Shown here in pieces: positions 25,693-39,627 of a stretch of DNA of 64,000 nt. A program made the translations under genes and the position numbers. This stretch comes from Zelopaecilomyces penicillatus (taxonomy: Eukaryota > Ascomycota > Sordariomycetes > Hypocreales > Pseudodiploosporaceae). The notes under the pieces were generated by a model. That model saw nothing but the letters and a program-made list of their open reading frames with translations. It was not told the DNA's origin and searched no databases. Location: assembly GCA_005765155.1 (NCBI GenBank), contig VCCP01000003.1:2542001-2606000 (forward strand), written 5' to 3'. Each line of letters starts with the position of its first letter. Position 1 is the first letter of the stretch.

Positions 25693-28600
25693 ATTAATAA
25701 TAATTATATATTATATAATTATATAACCTATTATTCTCTTTATATTATAATTTATTATAGTTTTATTTTATTTTATATTAAAAAACTTAAATTAAATTAT
25801 TTAATAATTAAATCTATTAATAATTATCTATTAAAATAATACTTATAATATATTATAATTTATTAAATATTAAATATATTATATATTTTAATTAAATTAA
25901 TTATTATTATATAAATATTATTATAAAATTAAATTTTTAAATAATGAAAAAGTTTATTATTAATATTATAATCTTAAATAATAAGATTTATATTAATTAT
26001 CCTTTAAAATAAATAAAATAATAAGAAAAAATTATATATTATTTATAAAAATAATATAAAAAGAATCTATTATTTATATTAATAATATCTATTTTTAATA
26101 AAAAAAGAAAATCTAATTATAAATACTTATTAAATTCTTTAAAACTTATTTAAGATATTTATTAGATTATTAAGAGCCTTATATTAATAATTAAATAATT
26201 TATTTATATTTATTAATTTTAATTTATTTAATAAAGGTATTAAGCTATTTAATTAATATAGATAATTATAAATAAGATTTTAATATAATATTATATTAAA
26301 AATAAAAAATCTATTAATAATACAAAATATAATATTAATATTTATATCTTAAAAAATATTAAATAAAATCTTATTTAATATAAAAAGATATAAGAAAGAT
26401 CTATTTTATTATTAAATAATAATAATTAAAATATATATAGTATTAATTATATACCTTTTAAAGAATTATTATAAATAATCTTATTTTTATTTAATAATCT
26501 AATTATATTATCTATATTATTAATTAATTAATTTCTTATATTTAATTAGGAATTATTTATATATTTAAAAGAATTAAATAATTAATCTAGATTATAGATT
26601 TTATTTTTAGGAAATTTAGATATTATAAATAAACTATAGATTATAATATCTAAAAAATAATATAAGATATTAATATCTTAATCTTAATTCATATTTTTTA
26701 TTAATTTAATAAATAAATAATTTTAGATATTATTTTAAAACATAATTAAATCTATATAATTAAATAAATAAATATAATATAATTAAATATAATATAGTAA
26801 TATATAATTATAATATAATAATTAAAAACTTTAAAAATCGATTTATTTAATCTTAATTTAAATATATATTTTAAAAGATTAAATATAATATAAATTAAAG
26901 ATAATATAATTTAAAGAAATATTAATCTATTTATTAAAAGCATTAATAATAATATAATTTATATAGCTTATATTAAAATAATCTATATAAATTTATAATA
27001 ATTATAATATAATACTATATTATATTAATAAATTAATTTAATATTAAAGAAAAATATTAATAAATTAAAAGATTTATTAATACTTAGATTATAATATTAT
27101 AAAAGGAATTTAAAATAAATAAAATTAATATAGTAAAAATATTAATAATTATAAAATATTTAAAAGATAATTATAAATTAAATATTAATATTAAAGAATA
27201 AATATTAATATTATTATAAATAATATAAATTATAGGATTTAAAAATAATATAAATTATAGGATTTAAAATTATTAAATAATAATTTAATAATAATTAAAT
27301 TAAATAAAATAAAATAATTAAATAAAATAATTAAATTAAATAAAATAATTAAATTAAATAAAATAATTAAATTAAATTAAATAATTAATTAATATAAGAG
27401 TAAAATATATATAATAAATATATTTTAATTAAATTATTTAAATAATTTAATAGTTAATTAATATAGAAGTTTAAAAGATTTTTTTATAATTAAGAATATA
27501 TAAATTATTATAAATAATTAGGATATATATTATTATATAATAAATAAAATTAAATAATTTAAAAACCTTATAATAAATTAAAGCTAAAATCTAATAATAA
27601 AATATATTAATAAAATAATTAATATTATTATTAAAATAATCGAAATATCTATTAAAAAGATATTAATATTAAATATTTAAAAATTAAATATAAAATAATT
27701 ATATTTATTATTATAATAAAGATAATAAAGATAATAAAGATTAATATTAATATTAAAGATAAAAAGACTAAGAAATATAAATAATAATTAAAGATAATTA
27801 GGTATTAAACTATATTTAAATTTATTATATATAACTTTAATAAAAGCTATTATATCCTAGATAATATTAATAAAATCTCTTTTAATTTTTTTATAATTTT
27901 TTTTTTAATATTTATAATAATAGAAAATTCCTTTTCTTAATAAATCCTCTTTTTTAAATTATTTATTTTATTTTTTAAATATATAATTAATTAAGAAAAA
28001 GATATAAGAAAGGATTACTTAAAATATAATATATATTTTAAGATAAGATCTTTATTAATATATTATATATTTATAAATAATTATATAATATTAAAAAAAA
28101 AAATTAATAAATTAATTATATTATAAAATTAATTAAAAATAATAGATATAATAATTTACTTTAAGAATTAAAATAAAAAAGAATATAAAGAAGATATATA
28201 TCTTTATTTTTAATAGAATTAAATTATTAAAATAAATAAAAAATCTAAAAATAAGGAATTAATAAGATATAATTATTTAAAAATTAATATAAAAAGTAAT
28301 TAATGTTTTTAAAATTATTAATAAAACTAGAATTAATTTTTATATTATAATATAAATGAATAAAAACTTAATATATATTTATTTTATAATTAATATTTAA
28401 TTAATAAAGGATTTAAAATTAAATATATTATTAAAAATAAATTTTATTAATAAATATAAATTTTATTAATAAATATAATATTAATATATTAATAATAAAA
28501 AAGAAACTGAAAATTTATATAATATATAATATAATAATATTCTTTAAAATATAGATTAAATATAAATTAATCTATTAAAGAGTTATAATATTAATAAATA

Positions 28601-29474
28601 TTATAAATTCATTAAAATTAAGAAAGTAAATCTTAATTAATTATATATAATTAAAATATTATAATCTATATTTTATAAAAGGAATATATTACTTTATCTT
28701 AAAAAATACTATAATAATAAACTATATCTATATATTTAATATTCTAGGTATTTTATTAATAATAAATTAAATAATAATAATAAATAATATTAATAAATAA
28801 ATATTAGATTATTTAATAATTATAATAGATATAGGTATTATATTATATTCTAAGAAAATATATATATAATATTAATTTATATAAAGATAATAAATAATAA
28901 ATTTAATCTATTTAATAAAATAATTAAAGTATTAAATCTATTATTAAATAAGCTATAAAGTAAAATTAATATATATATATAATAAATAAAATAATATTAA
29001 GAATTAAAAGAAAGGTTTTATTATAAAATTAATTAAATTAAATAAAATTAAAATTAAATAAGAAGTTTATGTATATAAATAATTAATTAAAAAGAATTTA
29101 AAAGAATTATAAAACTGATTAAATTATATAATATATAATAAAATTAATAAATAATCTTACTAAATAAAAAGAATAAAATAAGGATTAAATTTATTAAGGA
29201 TTAATAATATAAAAAACTAATAATAAAATTATATCTATTAGGATTTAAAAATAGAAAATTCTTTAATATAATAATATATAAGCTTTATAGCTAAGAATAT
29301 ATAAGCTAGATAAGAAAACTAATATTATTTAATTATCTTATTTTTATTATATAATAATAAATAAATAATGAATATAAAGAAAAACAATAATAAATTTAAG
29401 ATTATTAAATAAGATATTAATATTAAATATTTATTTAATTCTTTTATAAAAAGAAATAATAACTTTTTTAAAAG
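25693..29474 (+). pseudogene. Left internal part of E (expected gag/protease/start of RT), unreadable
   Basis: Position between the E 5' LTR and the B1 insertion implies gag, protease and the beginning of pol. I see no convincing zinc knuckle or D-S-G protease. RIP saturation has removed nearly all G and C. Its length plus the right half makes E about 8.9 kb, long for Gypsy, so a further unseen insertion is possible. Confidence 0.4.
27290..27385. repeat. Approximately 18 bp A/T tandem repeat
   Basis: About four near-perfect units of aataattaaattaaataa inside the left half of E. Probably slippage in AT-rich DNA. Confidence 0.7.
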
Positions 29475-29650
29475 TATAATACTATTATAAAGCATAATAT
29501 ATAATATATAACTATAGTTTTTACTTATAGTATTATAAGCTATTTACCTAGAATATATAGAAGTAAGTATAAGCTTTAATATCAATATAATTATTAAAAT
29601 CATTAATTCCTATCTATTTATTATAAATCCAAAATCAAAATCTCTTTATA
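29475..29650 (+). repeat. 5' LTR of B1 (176 bp)
   Basis: Direct copy of 43351-43526. Starts TATAATACTATTATAAAG, ends TCTCTTTATA; preceded by the duplication aaaag. Differences from the right LTR are transitions. Confidence 0.9.
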
Positions 29651-32115
29651 ATTCTTATACTTCTCTTTATAAGCACCTAGGATTTATAATAATTTTAAAA
29701 AGAAATACAAAGCAGGGATATAAATCATTACCAGACCCACTTAAAGGTATCTTACTAAAGCCTATAAGTAAAATAATCTAATTATAAAGGCTAAGGGTAA
29801 CCCTAGTTATAAAAAGATATATAGCATCTATTCCTAAGCCTATTAAAAAGCAATCAAATTATTCAGATTCTAAAAACAAACTAATAGGGATAAAAAACCA
29901 ATTCAATATAACCAATAAGCTTATACAAGCTTAAAAACAACTAGCCTATATATAATAGTAATTTATAGAATAATAAATATTATTATAGAATAATAATACT
30001 TTATAAATATCTATAATATCTATATAAAGAGATATTAATAATTTAATAAAAGTTAAGATATTTATTAAATTAATTTTTTAGAGAATCTTAAAAAATAAGG
30101 CTGCTTAATTAACCAATCTAAAAAGAGCTTTTAAGGGAAAGCTAAAGATCTATAAAAGTAATAAAAATAAAATTCTTCTAGCTATTGATTAATTAAATAA
30201 ATAATTAATAGAAAACTAGTAAGTAATCTAATTAATGAATCCAGATTAATAACCTATTAATATAATATTAAATTAGAATTATTTCTTAAAATAGATAGAT
30301 ATCTTATTATTAAAATAAAAGAATTATTTATAGGAATTCTACTATAAATTTTATAAATTAAAATAAAAGCCTAAAAATACTTTAAATAAGCTATATAATA
30401 CTATATTATATTATAAATCTTATTTTAAGCTAGATCCTATATAATAAATAATATTTTTCTTTATAAAACTCCTTTTAATAATATAAGCTAGTCTATAAAT
30501 ATATAGTAAATTATTAATAAATCACCTTAATTTAATATACCTTATAGACTAATATTAGGCAGAGGATATATAAAAAAGAAAGATAGATAATAATAAAGTT
30601 ACTTTAAATAAATATTTTAAATCAAATATAGAAAAGCACTTTAATCTAATAAAATAAAAGAAAAAAGTAATTAAAGAATAATCAATTAAGGAATAAAATA
30701 TAATCAAATTATAAATATCTTTAAATTATAAGAGTAATTACTTATACCTATCCTATAATAGAGATTAAGGATTCTTAATAAGAGATTATAAAGGGTAAAA
30801 ACAGAGTAAAAGCTCTATAAAAGTAATATATTATATTTATAAAGGTAATAATTATCTAGTAAATATATACCTAAATAAAAAAGAAAAATAGGATAAATTA
30901 TTAAAACCTATTAAGGGTGATATAAAAAAAGAATAATAATTAAAATAGCCTTAATAGCTTTAATCAAGCAGATTTAAATTAGAATAATAGCTTGTTTTTA
31001 TATAGCTATAATAATTAAAGGGTAAAATTATATTAAAATATATATAGATCTTAATATAGGATCTAAAGTTAATTTAATAAATAAAGAATTTATAAAGAAA
31101 ACCTAATTAAAATAACTATCTCTAATATTAATTAAACTAAAAACTATAAATAAGATAAGGATTAAAATCTATAATACTTAGGAAGTATTAATAATTATTA
31201 CTAATTCAAGGGATACTATTAAACATTTTATAATTATATATATTAATATTAATTATAACCTAAGAAAGAAAGAAAACCCTATTTTATTTAATATAATTAT
31301 ATTAGCTAAATATTATATTTATTTAAGCATTTATAATAATATATAATAATTTAAGTAAAATTAAGATACTATTAAAATCCTTTAATTATATAAATTTATA
31401 AAAGCTTATAAAAATAAAGCTATTGTTTTTATAGTTATATATTTAAATAAATCTATCTTTTTAAGGGAAGAAGAGGTATTAAATAGTATATAAGATACTA
31501 TAGATTTATCTTTAGAACTATAAGAGTTCTTAGATATATTTATACCTAAAAGTGCTAGTATTTTACTAGTATATAAGGAAATAGATTATATAATTAATTT
31601 ATTACTAGATATATTATCTTCTTATAGGGTAATCTATTCTCTTTTATAAAGGGAATTAAAGAAATTATAATAATACCTTAAAAAGAATATTAAATTAGAT
31701 AGAATATACTTCTTAAAGAGCCCTATAGAAGCACTAATTCTATTCATTCTAAAAAAGGATAGAAATCTATATCTATATATGGATTATCAAGGTTTTAATA
31801 AGATAATAAATAAGAATTATTATACTTTATCTCTTATTTCTAAGATTTTCGATTGTATTATAGGAGTAGAATATTTTATAAAAATTAATATTAAAGATAT
31901 ATACTATTAAATCCGAATTAAAGAGAATAATAAATAAAAAACAGCTTTCTATACTTAATATAATTATTATAAATATCTAGTAATATCCTTTGGATTAATT
32001 AATATACTTATAATATTCTAATATTATATATATAGGGCCTTAAAGGAATTATTTAATATTATTTATATTATATATCTTAATAATATTTTAATTTTTTCTA
32101 AAACCTATAAAGAGT

Positions 32116-32528
32116 TATTATAATCCAATAGTATAGTCATAGGAATAGACCAGATCAGGTGATATAATAGAAGGGTATATACCTTAGGGTATAAGAGTAT
32201 AAAAGAAGATTAGAAGTGATCAGTCTAAGTATTTATAAGATTAGATTATAATAGATTAAATAGAGTACTATTAAGCCTTACAAAGAATAATATATATATA
32301 TACCCTTATATTTTTTACTCTTTAGATATAGCTTAGATAGTTATTAATATACTTTTAACTTTATTATATTATTTACTATCACTTATTATACTAATACTTA
32401 ATCCCTGATTATAATACTCTATATCCATTATTAATATAATAGATATATTGCTTAGAATACCCTAATTTATCTACTAATATAAATCCTTTTTATTAGATTT
32501 ATCCCTTAGGAATTCATTAAATATTATA
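32116..32528 (+). repeat. 5' LTR of A2 (413 bp)
   Basis: Same length as 39215-39627. Starts TATTATAATCC (RIPped TGTTATGATCC) and ends ATATTATA (RIPped ACATCACA, seen intact in A1). Differences between the two LTRs are transitions only, as far as I compared. Confidence 0.92.
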
Positions 32529-35500
32529 TATTAATAACTCTTATTTAATGGATTATTATAAAACCCTAAGTAATATCTATTAATTAATTTATTATTATAG
32601 CTCCTTAAATCCCTATCCCTATTGGATAATATTAGAATCTAGTAACTATTAACCAATCTATTACCCCCTAATCTATAAATAATAGTAGTGATGAGGATAA
32701 AGGAAAAGATAAGGATATTATTAAGTTAAAAGATTGAATAGAAACCTTAAAAAGATAATTTAATACCTAGTAATAGCAATATATAAATAATATAATATAG
32801 CTTAATAATCTAATAGAAGCAAAAATCAATATATTAATTAGATAAGTTAAATAACTTATAGAAACCCTTATATAATAAATTAATCAATATTAATATAGAT
32901 TAAAGTAAGTAAATATATAAATTAAAGTAGAAAGAGACCCTAAAGAGATACTTAAGCTAAGATAACCTAAGATATTTAATAGAAGCCTAAATAAACTCTA
33001 GCTATTCTTTACCTAACTCTATACTTTCTATTTATACTATTTAGCCTAGTTTAAAATAGAATCAATTAAAGTATAATATACTATAAGACTTCTAATAGGA
33101 ATTATACTTACTTGGTTTAAACTAACCCTATAAAATTATATTAATAACTCCTTAGAAGAAAAATCCATATATAAAACTGATTCTATTTTTAGTAATTATA
33201 AGGAATTCAAAGAGCAACTCTCAAATACCTTTAGATTAATTAATAAATAACTATAAGCTAAATAATAACTATAGAACCTATATTAGATAGGATCTATTAT
33301 AAACTATATTATCAAGCTTATTTAGATATATTTAAGACTATCTAGAAGAGATAAATAAGCTTGGATAGAAACTATATATTATAGATTAAAGATTAAGATT
33401 AAGGATAAGATTTATAAGGAAAAATATCCTATTACCTTTATTAAGTATACTATAATAGCTATTACTATTAATAATTATTAATATATTAGATACTAGGAAA
33501 AGAAATATAAAGAAAGAAATTAGAAGTTAACTTATTATAGATTCCAATCCTAATAGTAATAATAATATAAGGCTAATCATAAACAAAGATAATAAGATTT
33601 ATTATTAATTTATATAGACTTTAATACTATATAATAATAAGATATATTAAAAGTCAAATATTATAATTATAATAAAATAGGATACTTTACTTAAGACTAT
33701 TAATAGCCTAAATAAGAAAAGAAGGACTAAAAGCTAGTCCCTGATATATAATAAAGCATATATACTATAGCTAAAAATAAATAAACTCTAGCTATAATAG
33801 AATAAAGAAGATAAGGATAAGAATAACCTAGAAACTATAGCTATCCTATACCTTAATAAGCATTAATACTATAAACTATACTAACCTAATCTAGTACTAT
33901 ATAATAGGATTAATAATTAGATATAAATACTAATAAAGAAAAGGAATTTAAAGAAATTCCTGATAGATAAGTCATCCCTGCTATTAATAATAAATATACC
34001 TTAATAGAAAATAATACCTTAAGCAAAAATTCAGACTCTAGCTCTTTAAAATCCAAGGATAAGGAACCCCTTAGAATAACCTAATACTATACTATACTAT
34101 ATCCACTACCTAAAAGCACTATATATAAATATCTTAGGGAAGCTATAGTTAAACTTATAAAAGTACTCTATAACTTAGATAGGATTAATATCCAAGTTAT
34201 AATTACTAAGTATATTTAAGAATAAACCTTAAACAAAGAACCAGGAGTTCCTATCCCTAAAGACTACCTAGAAAGGGCCCTAATAATAAAGTCTAACTAT
34301 ATTAGATATAAGGATAACTATATATTCCTAAACCTAGAATATCCAATATATAATAAACTTAATTAGATATTATATATTAACTTCTTCTGCTTTATATATA
34401 AGAAAGCAAAAATAAAAAGCAAATTCTTTCTCTAATATATAGGAGTATAAGGTATTAAGAAAATTCATTAAAAAAATCAATTCCTTGATTAGGTATAAAC
34501 TAAATACTTTATACCTTTTAGGATTATAGTATTCAAGCCTTACCTAAGGATATTAAAAGAATATTAATAAGGAGCAGAAAATAAAGATTATAAATCACTC
34601 TATTATAAGATCTATAAATAAAAAAAACTCAAGTTAGGATATAATAATCTATAACTTATAGACTATAGAAAAGAGGACTTATATAATTATACCAACCTTA
34701 AGTATAATATATACTTATAATAGAAGCTAGTATAATAGTATAAAAGATAACTATTAGAAGATAATATCTCAGAAAGAACTTAATACAAAGCTATAATAGT
34801 AATCAACTATAATAAACCTTAATATAGATAATATATAGAAGAAAACAAATATATATATAAGGAAATAAAGAATCTCTATAAATAAGAATTTAACTTTTAA
34901 ACTTATAAAGGAAATCAAGCTAATCAAACTCTATACTATATAATCATTTAAGGCTTAAACAGAATAAAGTATAATAAACTATACAAAGAATATAATCCCA
35001 AAAACTCAAAAAACAAATAAAATTACCTATAAGAGGATTATAGTATAACCCCTTATAAAAGACCCTCTATACAATCAGCACTAATAAGCTTAAACTAATA
35101 ATAGAAATATAGATCATAGGATATTGTTTTTATACTTTAATAGATAGCAAAGCAATAAATAATTATATATTATTAAAAGCTATAAATTATATATAACTAT
35201 TATAATATAATAAAGAAGAATTATATCTCTTATATAACCTTAAAAAAAATACCTTTACCTATAATAAAGGATAGATTAATAAAAAGACTAATTATCTCTA
35301 ATTTAAAGTCTAAGGATATTAAGATAGTACTATATTTAATATAATAGATACTAAAGAATATAAACTTATACTAGGCTATCCCTGATTATTTAATAGTAAT
35401 CTATAGATCGATTAAAAGATAAATTAAATATAATAGAGTAATACTATATTATCTCTAAAAGATTATAAAGATCTAATAATAATAAGCAAAATAAAGAAAG

Positions 35501-38500
35501 TATACTTTATAGCTATTAAAAAGGGCCTCCTACTAGGAAATCATACTAAAAAACAATATAATAATTAATAATAATAAATCTAATAGATTATTATTATCCT
35601 TAGGATAATAATAAAGCAAATATAAGAATACTCTAAAAATAAATCACCCTTAGATATAGAAAAATAACTTATACCTATATTAGAAGAATACTATAAATAT
35701 ATTAAACTATTTTATAAAGAGCTTAAAATAAAGCTCCCTTTATATAACTAATAAGACTATAAAATTCAGATTATAAATAGAAAGAAACCTACTTTTATCA
35801 AGATCTATATACTAAACACTAAGGAACTTAAAACATTATAAGAATATCTTAATAAAATACTTAAAAAGGGATATATTTAATCATTTATATCCAAAGCAGA
35901 ATACCCTATTATATTTATACTAAAAAAGAATAGTAAACTATAACTGATTATAGATTACTGATTATTAAATACAATTATAATCAAGGATTAGATACCCTTA
36001 TTATTAATTAATAAACTGGTTTACTATACTAGATCTTAAAGAAGTATATAACTTGATTCGAATAAAGAAAGATAATAAATAGAAAACCACTTTTAGAATC
36101 AAGTTTAGACTTTTCGAATACCTAATAATACCTTTCAGCTTAATCAATACCCCTATAATATTCCAATATATAATCAATAATATTCTTTAAGAATATTTAG
36201 ATATCTTTATAATAGTCTACTTAAATAATATCCTAATCTTCTCTTAAATAAAAGAAGAATATAAAGAATATATCTATAAGGTATTATAATTACTCTAAGA
36301 TAATAATCTTCTTATTAAATCTAAAAAATATAAATTTTATAAGTATATAATTATCTTCTTAGGATATATCTTCTTATTAGATAAAATTTAAATAGAATCA
36401 GCGAAAATCATTATAATATATAATTAGCTAATACTATAAAATATTATAAATATATAGGAGTTTTTAGGCTTTATTAATTACTATTAAAAGTTCATTTATA
36501 ATTATAATAAAATAGCTATATCTCTTATTGAATATATTAAGAAAGATTATAAATTCCTATAAAAACCTAATATAGATATTATATTTAAAGAACTTAAGAA
36601 GTGAATCTATAAAGAATCTATATTAGTAATATATAATCCTAATAAACCTATAAAACTTAAAACTAATACTTTAAACTATACTATTAGAGTATAGATTGAA
36701 TAATAAGATAATAAAGATAGACTATAATCTATTACCTTTTACTCTAAGAAACTTTATAGAGCAGAACTCAATTATCCAATCTATAATAAAGAATTTATAG
36801 CTATTATTAAAGCTTTTAATAAATTCTTATATTACTTATAAGAAAGCAATCATTAAATAAAGATTTTTATTAATTATAAGAATATCTTTTATTTCATTAC
36901 TATATAGAAACTAAATATATAATAAATCTATTATATAAAAACCCTTATAGATTATAACTATAAAATCATCTATTATAAAGGATCTGAAAATAATAGAGCA
37001 AACACTCTAAGCTAAAGAAGCAATTATAATAATAGAAAACCTTATTATAAAGAATAAATCTTCTAAATATCTAATTTAAATATACTATAAATAAAACTAA
37101 ATACTATATATTAAGTTATATTAGCTAACCCTATCTTAAAGAGAATTAAATAAGTATACTCCTTAAAAGATATAATAAGGGTATCTAAAGGTATAAAATA
37201 AAAAGATAGATACTATAAGTATAATAAGAAACTCTAAATACCTAAAGAACTCTAGAAAACCATTATATAAGAATTATATAAATCCCTTATTTATAATTAC
37301 CAAGGAATTATAAAGATTATAAAATAAGTATAAAGATACTATAGATTTAAAGGATTATAATAAATAATCCAGAAAGTTATAAATAACTATATCACTTATA
37401 AATAAATCAAGCTAATAAAACACAAACTATATAAAGAGTTATAACCATTATTAATATCTATATAATTATAGGAATTAGTATTATTTAACTTTATTATTAA
37501 ACTACCCCTATTAATAGAATCCCTTATAGAAATAGCCTATAACTCAATATAGATTATTATAAAAAGATTAATAAAGTTCTTATACTTTATACCCTATCTT
37601 AAAGTAAGCTTAATAGAAGATCTTACCTATAGCTTTAATAGAGTAATAGTAAGCTTATATAGCTTATTAAAGGAAATCATCTCTAATAGAGAAATAACCT
37701 TTACCTCTAAGTTTTAGTAAGGATTAATAGGATATCTTAGGACTAGATATAAACTTAATATCACCTATTATCTATAAATAAATAGATAAATAGAATAAAT
37801 CAATTAAATTATTAAAAAATACTTATATACTTATATTAATTATTATTAAAATAATTAAATAAAATATCTATTAACTATATAACTAGCCTATAATATATCC
37901 ATTTCTAAATCAATATAATTTATATTAATATATATTAATTATAGATTTATATTAAAAGCATTTTATCTATTATATTAAGAAGGACTAAAATCAGAAAAAG
38001 CTATGCTTAATACTATATAAAAATAATAATTATATAAAGAACTCTATATATAACTCTAGCTTATCTATAATAAAATAAAATATTATATAGATTAATAAAG
38101 ATTAAAGGGATTAATCTTTAAAGAAAGAGATATAATATACCTTTTATACTATATACTAGGTAAAACTTCTTTAAATATTATTATAATACAATTAAATAAT
38201 AAATTAAATTTTAAGAAACTTAAACCATTTAAAGTTAAGAAAGCTATTTCCAATACCAATTATAAACTTTTATTATTAAAAAATATATAACTATACCCTA
38301 TATTTTATATCTTCTTACTAAAACAAGCATTAGAAAATATAAAGGAATATATAGATATTATAGTATATATAATAGAAAAAGAATAGAAAATTAAAATAAT
38401 TCTAGATTCCAGATTAAATAAAGGAAAAAAGGAATACTTAATTAAATAAAAAGGATTTGGACCTAAAGAAAATTCTTAGAAGCCCTTTAACTATTTAAAC

Positions 38501-38529
38501 CACTATCAATCACTCCTATAGCAATTTCT

Positions 38530-39060
38530 CTAGACTTATTAAAAGAGAAATCCATCCCTTAGAATATAGTATTCTAATCTATAATATTAATCGTACCTAT
38601 AGAATGAATATCCTTAACCAATTCTAAGGATTCTATATAAATAGCCTCTAGCTTATCTAATATCTTAATACCTTGAGCTATTATTTCTATAGCCTTCTTA
38701 TAAAGCTATCATTTCTATTTACAAATCTAATACAAATATAATATTATCTCTTCTAAAGCCTTCTTAGCTTCTTTATATTAATAAGCTAAATAATCCTTCT
38801 CTTAGATTATTTAATTAATTAAAGGAAAAAGTCAATATTATAAAAAAACCATTCTATCTAGAAAATATATATAAAATAGAATCTATCCTACCTATATTAT
38901 AGCTTATATACCCCTATCTTATATAGGTAGTATAGTAACTCTTCCCCTTAGCTATTAAATAAGTATAACCAGTAAAGCAATAAGCAGAACAGAAAGATAT
39001 CTTAAAACCAAACTCTTTAATAAAGTTTATAAGGGCCTTATAATCAATTATCTTCTTAAA
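38530..39060 (-). pseudogene. Antisense accessory ORF of A2 with RIP-altered cysteine cluster
   Basis: The minus strand at 38899-38991 reads C-S-A-Y, six residues, Y, eight residues, Y-x2-Y, four residues, Y, x2, Y. Replacing Tyr (TAT/TAC) by the Cys codons (TGT/TGC) that RIP would have mutated gives C-x2-C-x6-C-x8-C-x2-C-x4-C. A1 shows the same spacing with several real Cys. Further 3' (about 38555-38800), in another frame, is a strongly helical stretch (YLAYQYKEAKKALEEIILYL and IIAQGIKILDKLEAIYIESL) ending near MDFSF. The frame change could be an intron or an indel. I read this as a zinc-cluster plus coiled-coil accessory protein transcribed against the element. Function unknown. Confidence 0.55.
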
Positions 39061-39214
39061 TATATTTTTAGACTTAAAAATATAATCTAATATTTTAATT
39101 AAAAAAGAATATTTTAAGGAATTAAGGGATTATATCTATAAATATAGAAAAAGAGGGATTATTTATATAAAACCTATAGGTCTTAAGGATAAGACTATTA
39201 GAAGGGAGATATTA

Positions 39215-39627
39215 TATTATAATCCAATAGTATAGTTATAGGAATAGGCTGGATCAGATAATATAATAGAAGGGTATATACCTTAGGGTATAAGGATATA
39301 AAGAAAGATTAGAAGTAATTAATCTAAGTATTTATAAGATTAGATTATAATAGATTAGATAGAGTATTACTAAGCCTTATAAAGAATAATATATATATAT
39401 ACCCTTATATTTTTCACTCTTTAGATATAGCTTAAATAGTTATTAATATACTTTTAACTTTATTATATTATTTACTATCACTTACTATACTGATACTTGA
39501 TCCCTGGTTATAATACTCTATATCCATTATTAATATAATAGATATATTGCTTAGAATGCCCTGACTTATCTGCTAATATAAACCCCTTTTATTAGGTTTA
39601 TCCCTTAGGAATTCACTAAACATTATA
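39215..39627 (+). repeat. 3' LTR of A2 (413 bp)
   Basis: Keeps the better ends (aaacattata) and follows a purine-rich tract. Followed by agagt, identical to the five bases before the 5' LTR. Confidence 0.92.

Larger units (their letters stand above)
32116..39627 (+). mobile_element. Ty3/Gypsy chromovirus family A copy A2, innermost layer of the nest (full length)
   Basis: 7512 bp with 413 bp LTRs at 32116-32528 and 39215-39627, flanked by agagt on both sides (32111-32115, 39628-39632). Gag lies at about 32600-34250, with a zinc knuckle at about 33655-33720 (KYYNYNKIGYFTQDY; Tyr where CCHC needs Cys/His, as TGT-to-TAT and CAT-to-TAT changes give). Pol follows: protease about 35110-35420, reverse transcriptase about 35760-36460, RNase H about 36640-37020, integrase core about 37480-37900 and chromodomain about 38350-38510. 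An antisense frame precedes the purine-rich tract agaagggagat and the 3' LTR. Many stops, so inactive, but visibly richer in G/C than E or B2. Youngest layer by nesting. Closely related to A1 in pol. Confidence 0.92.
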
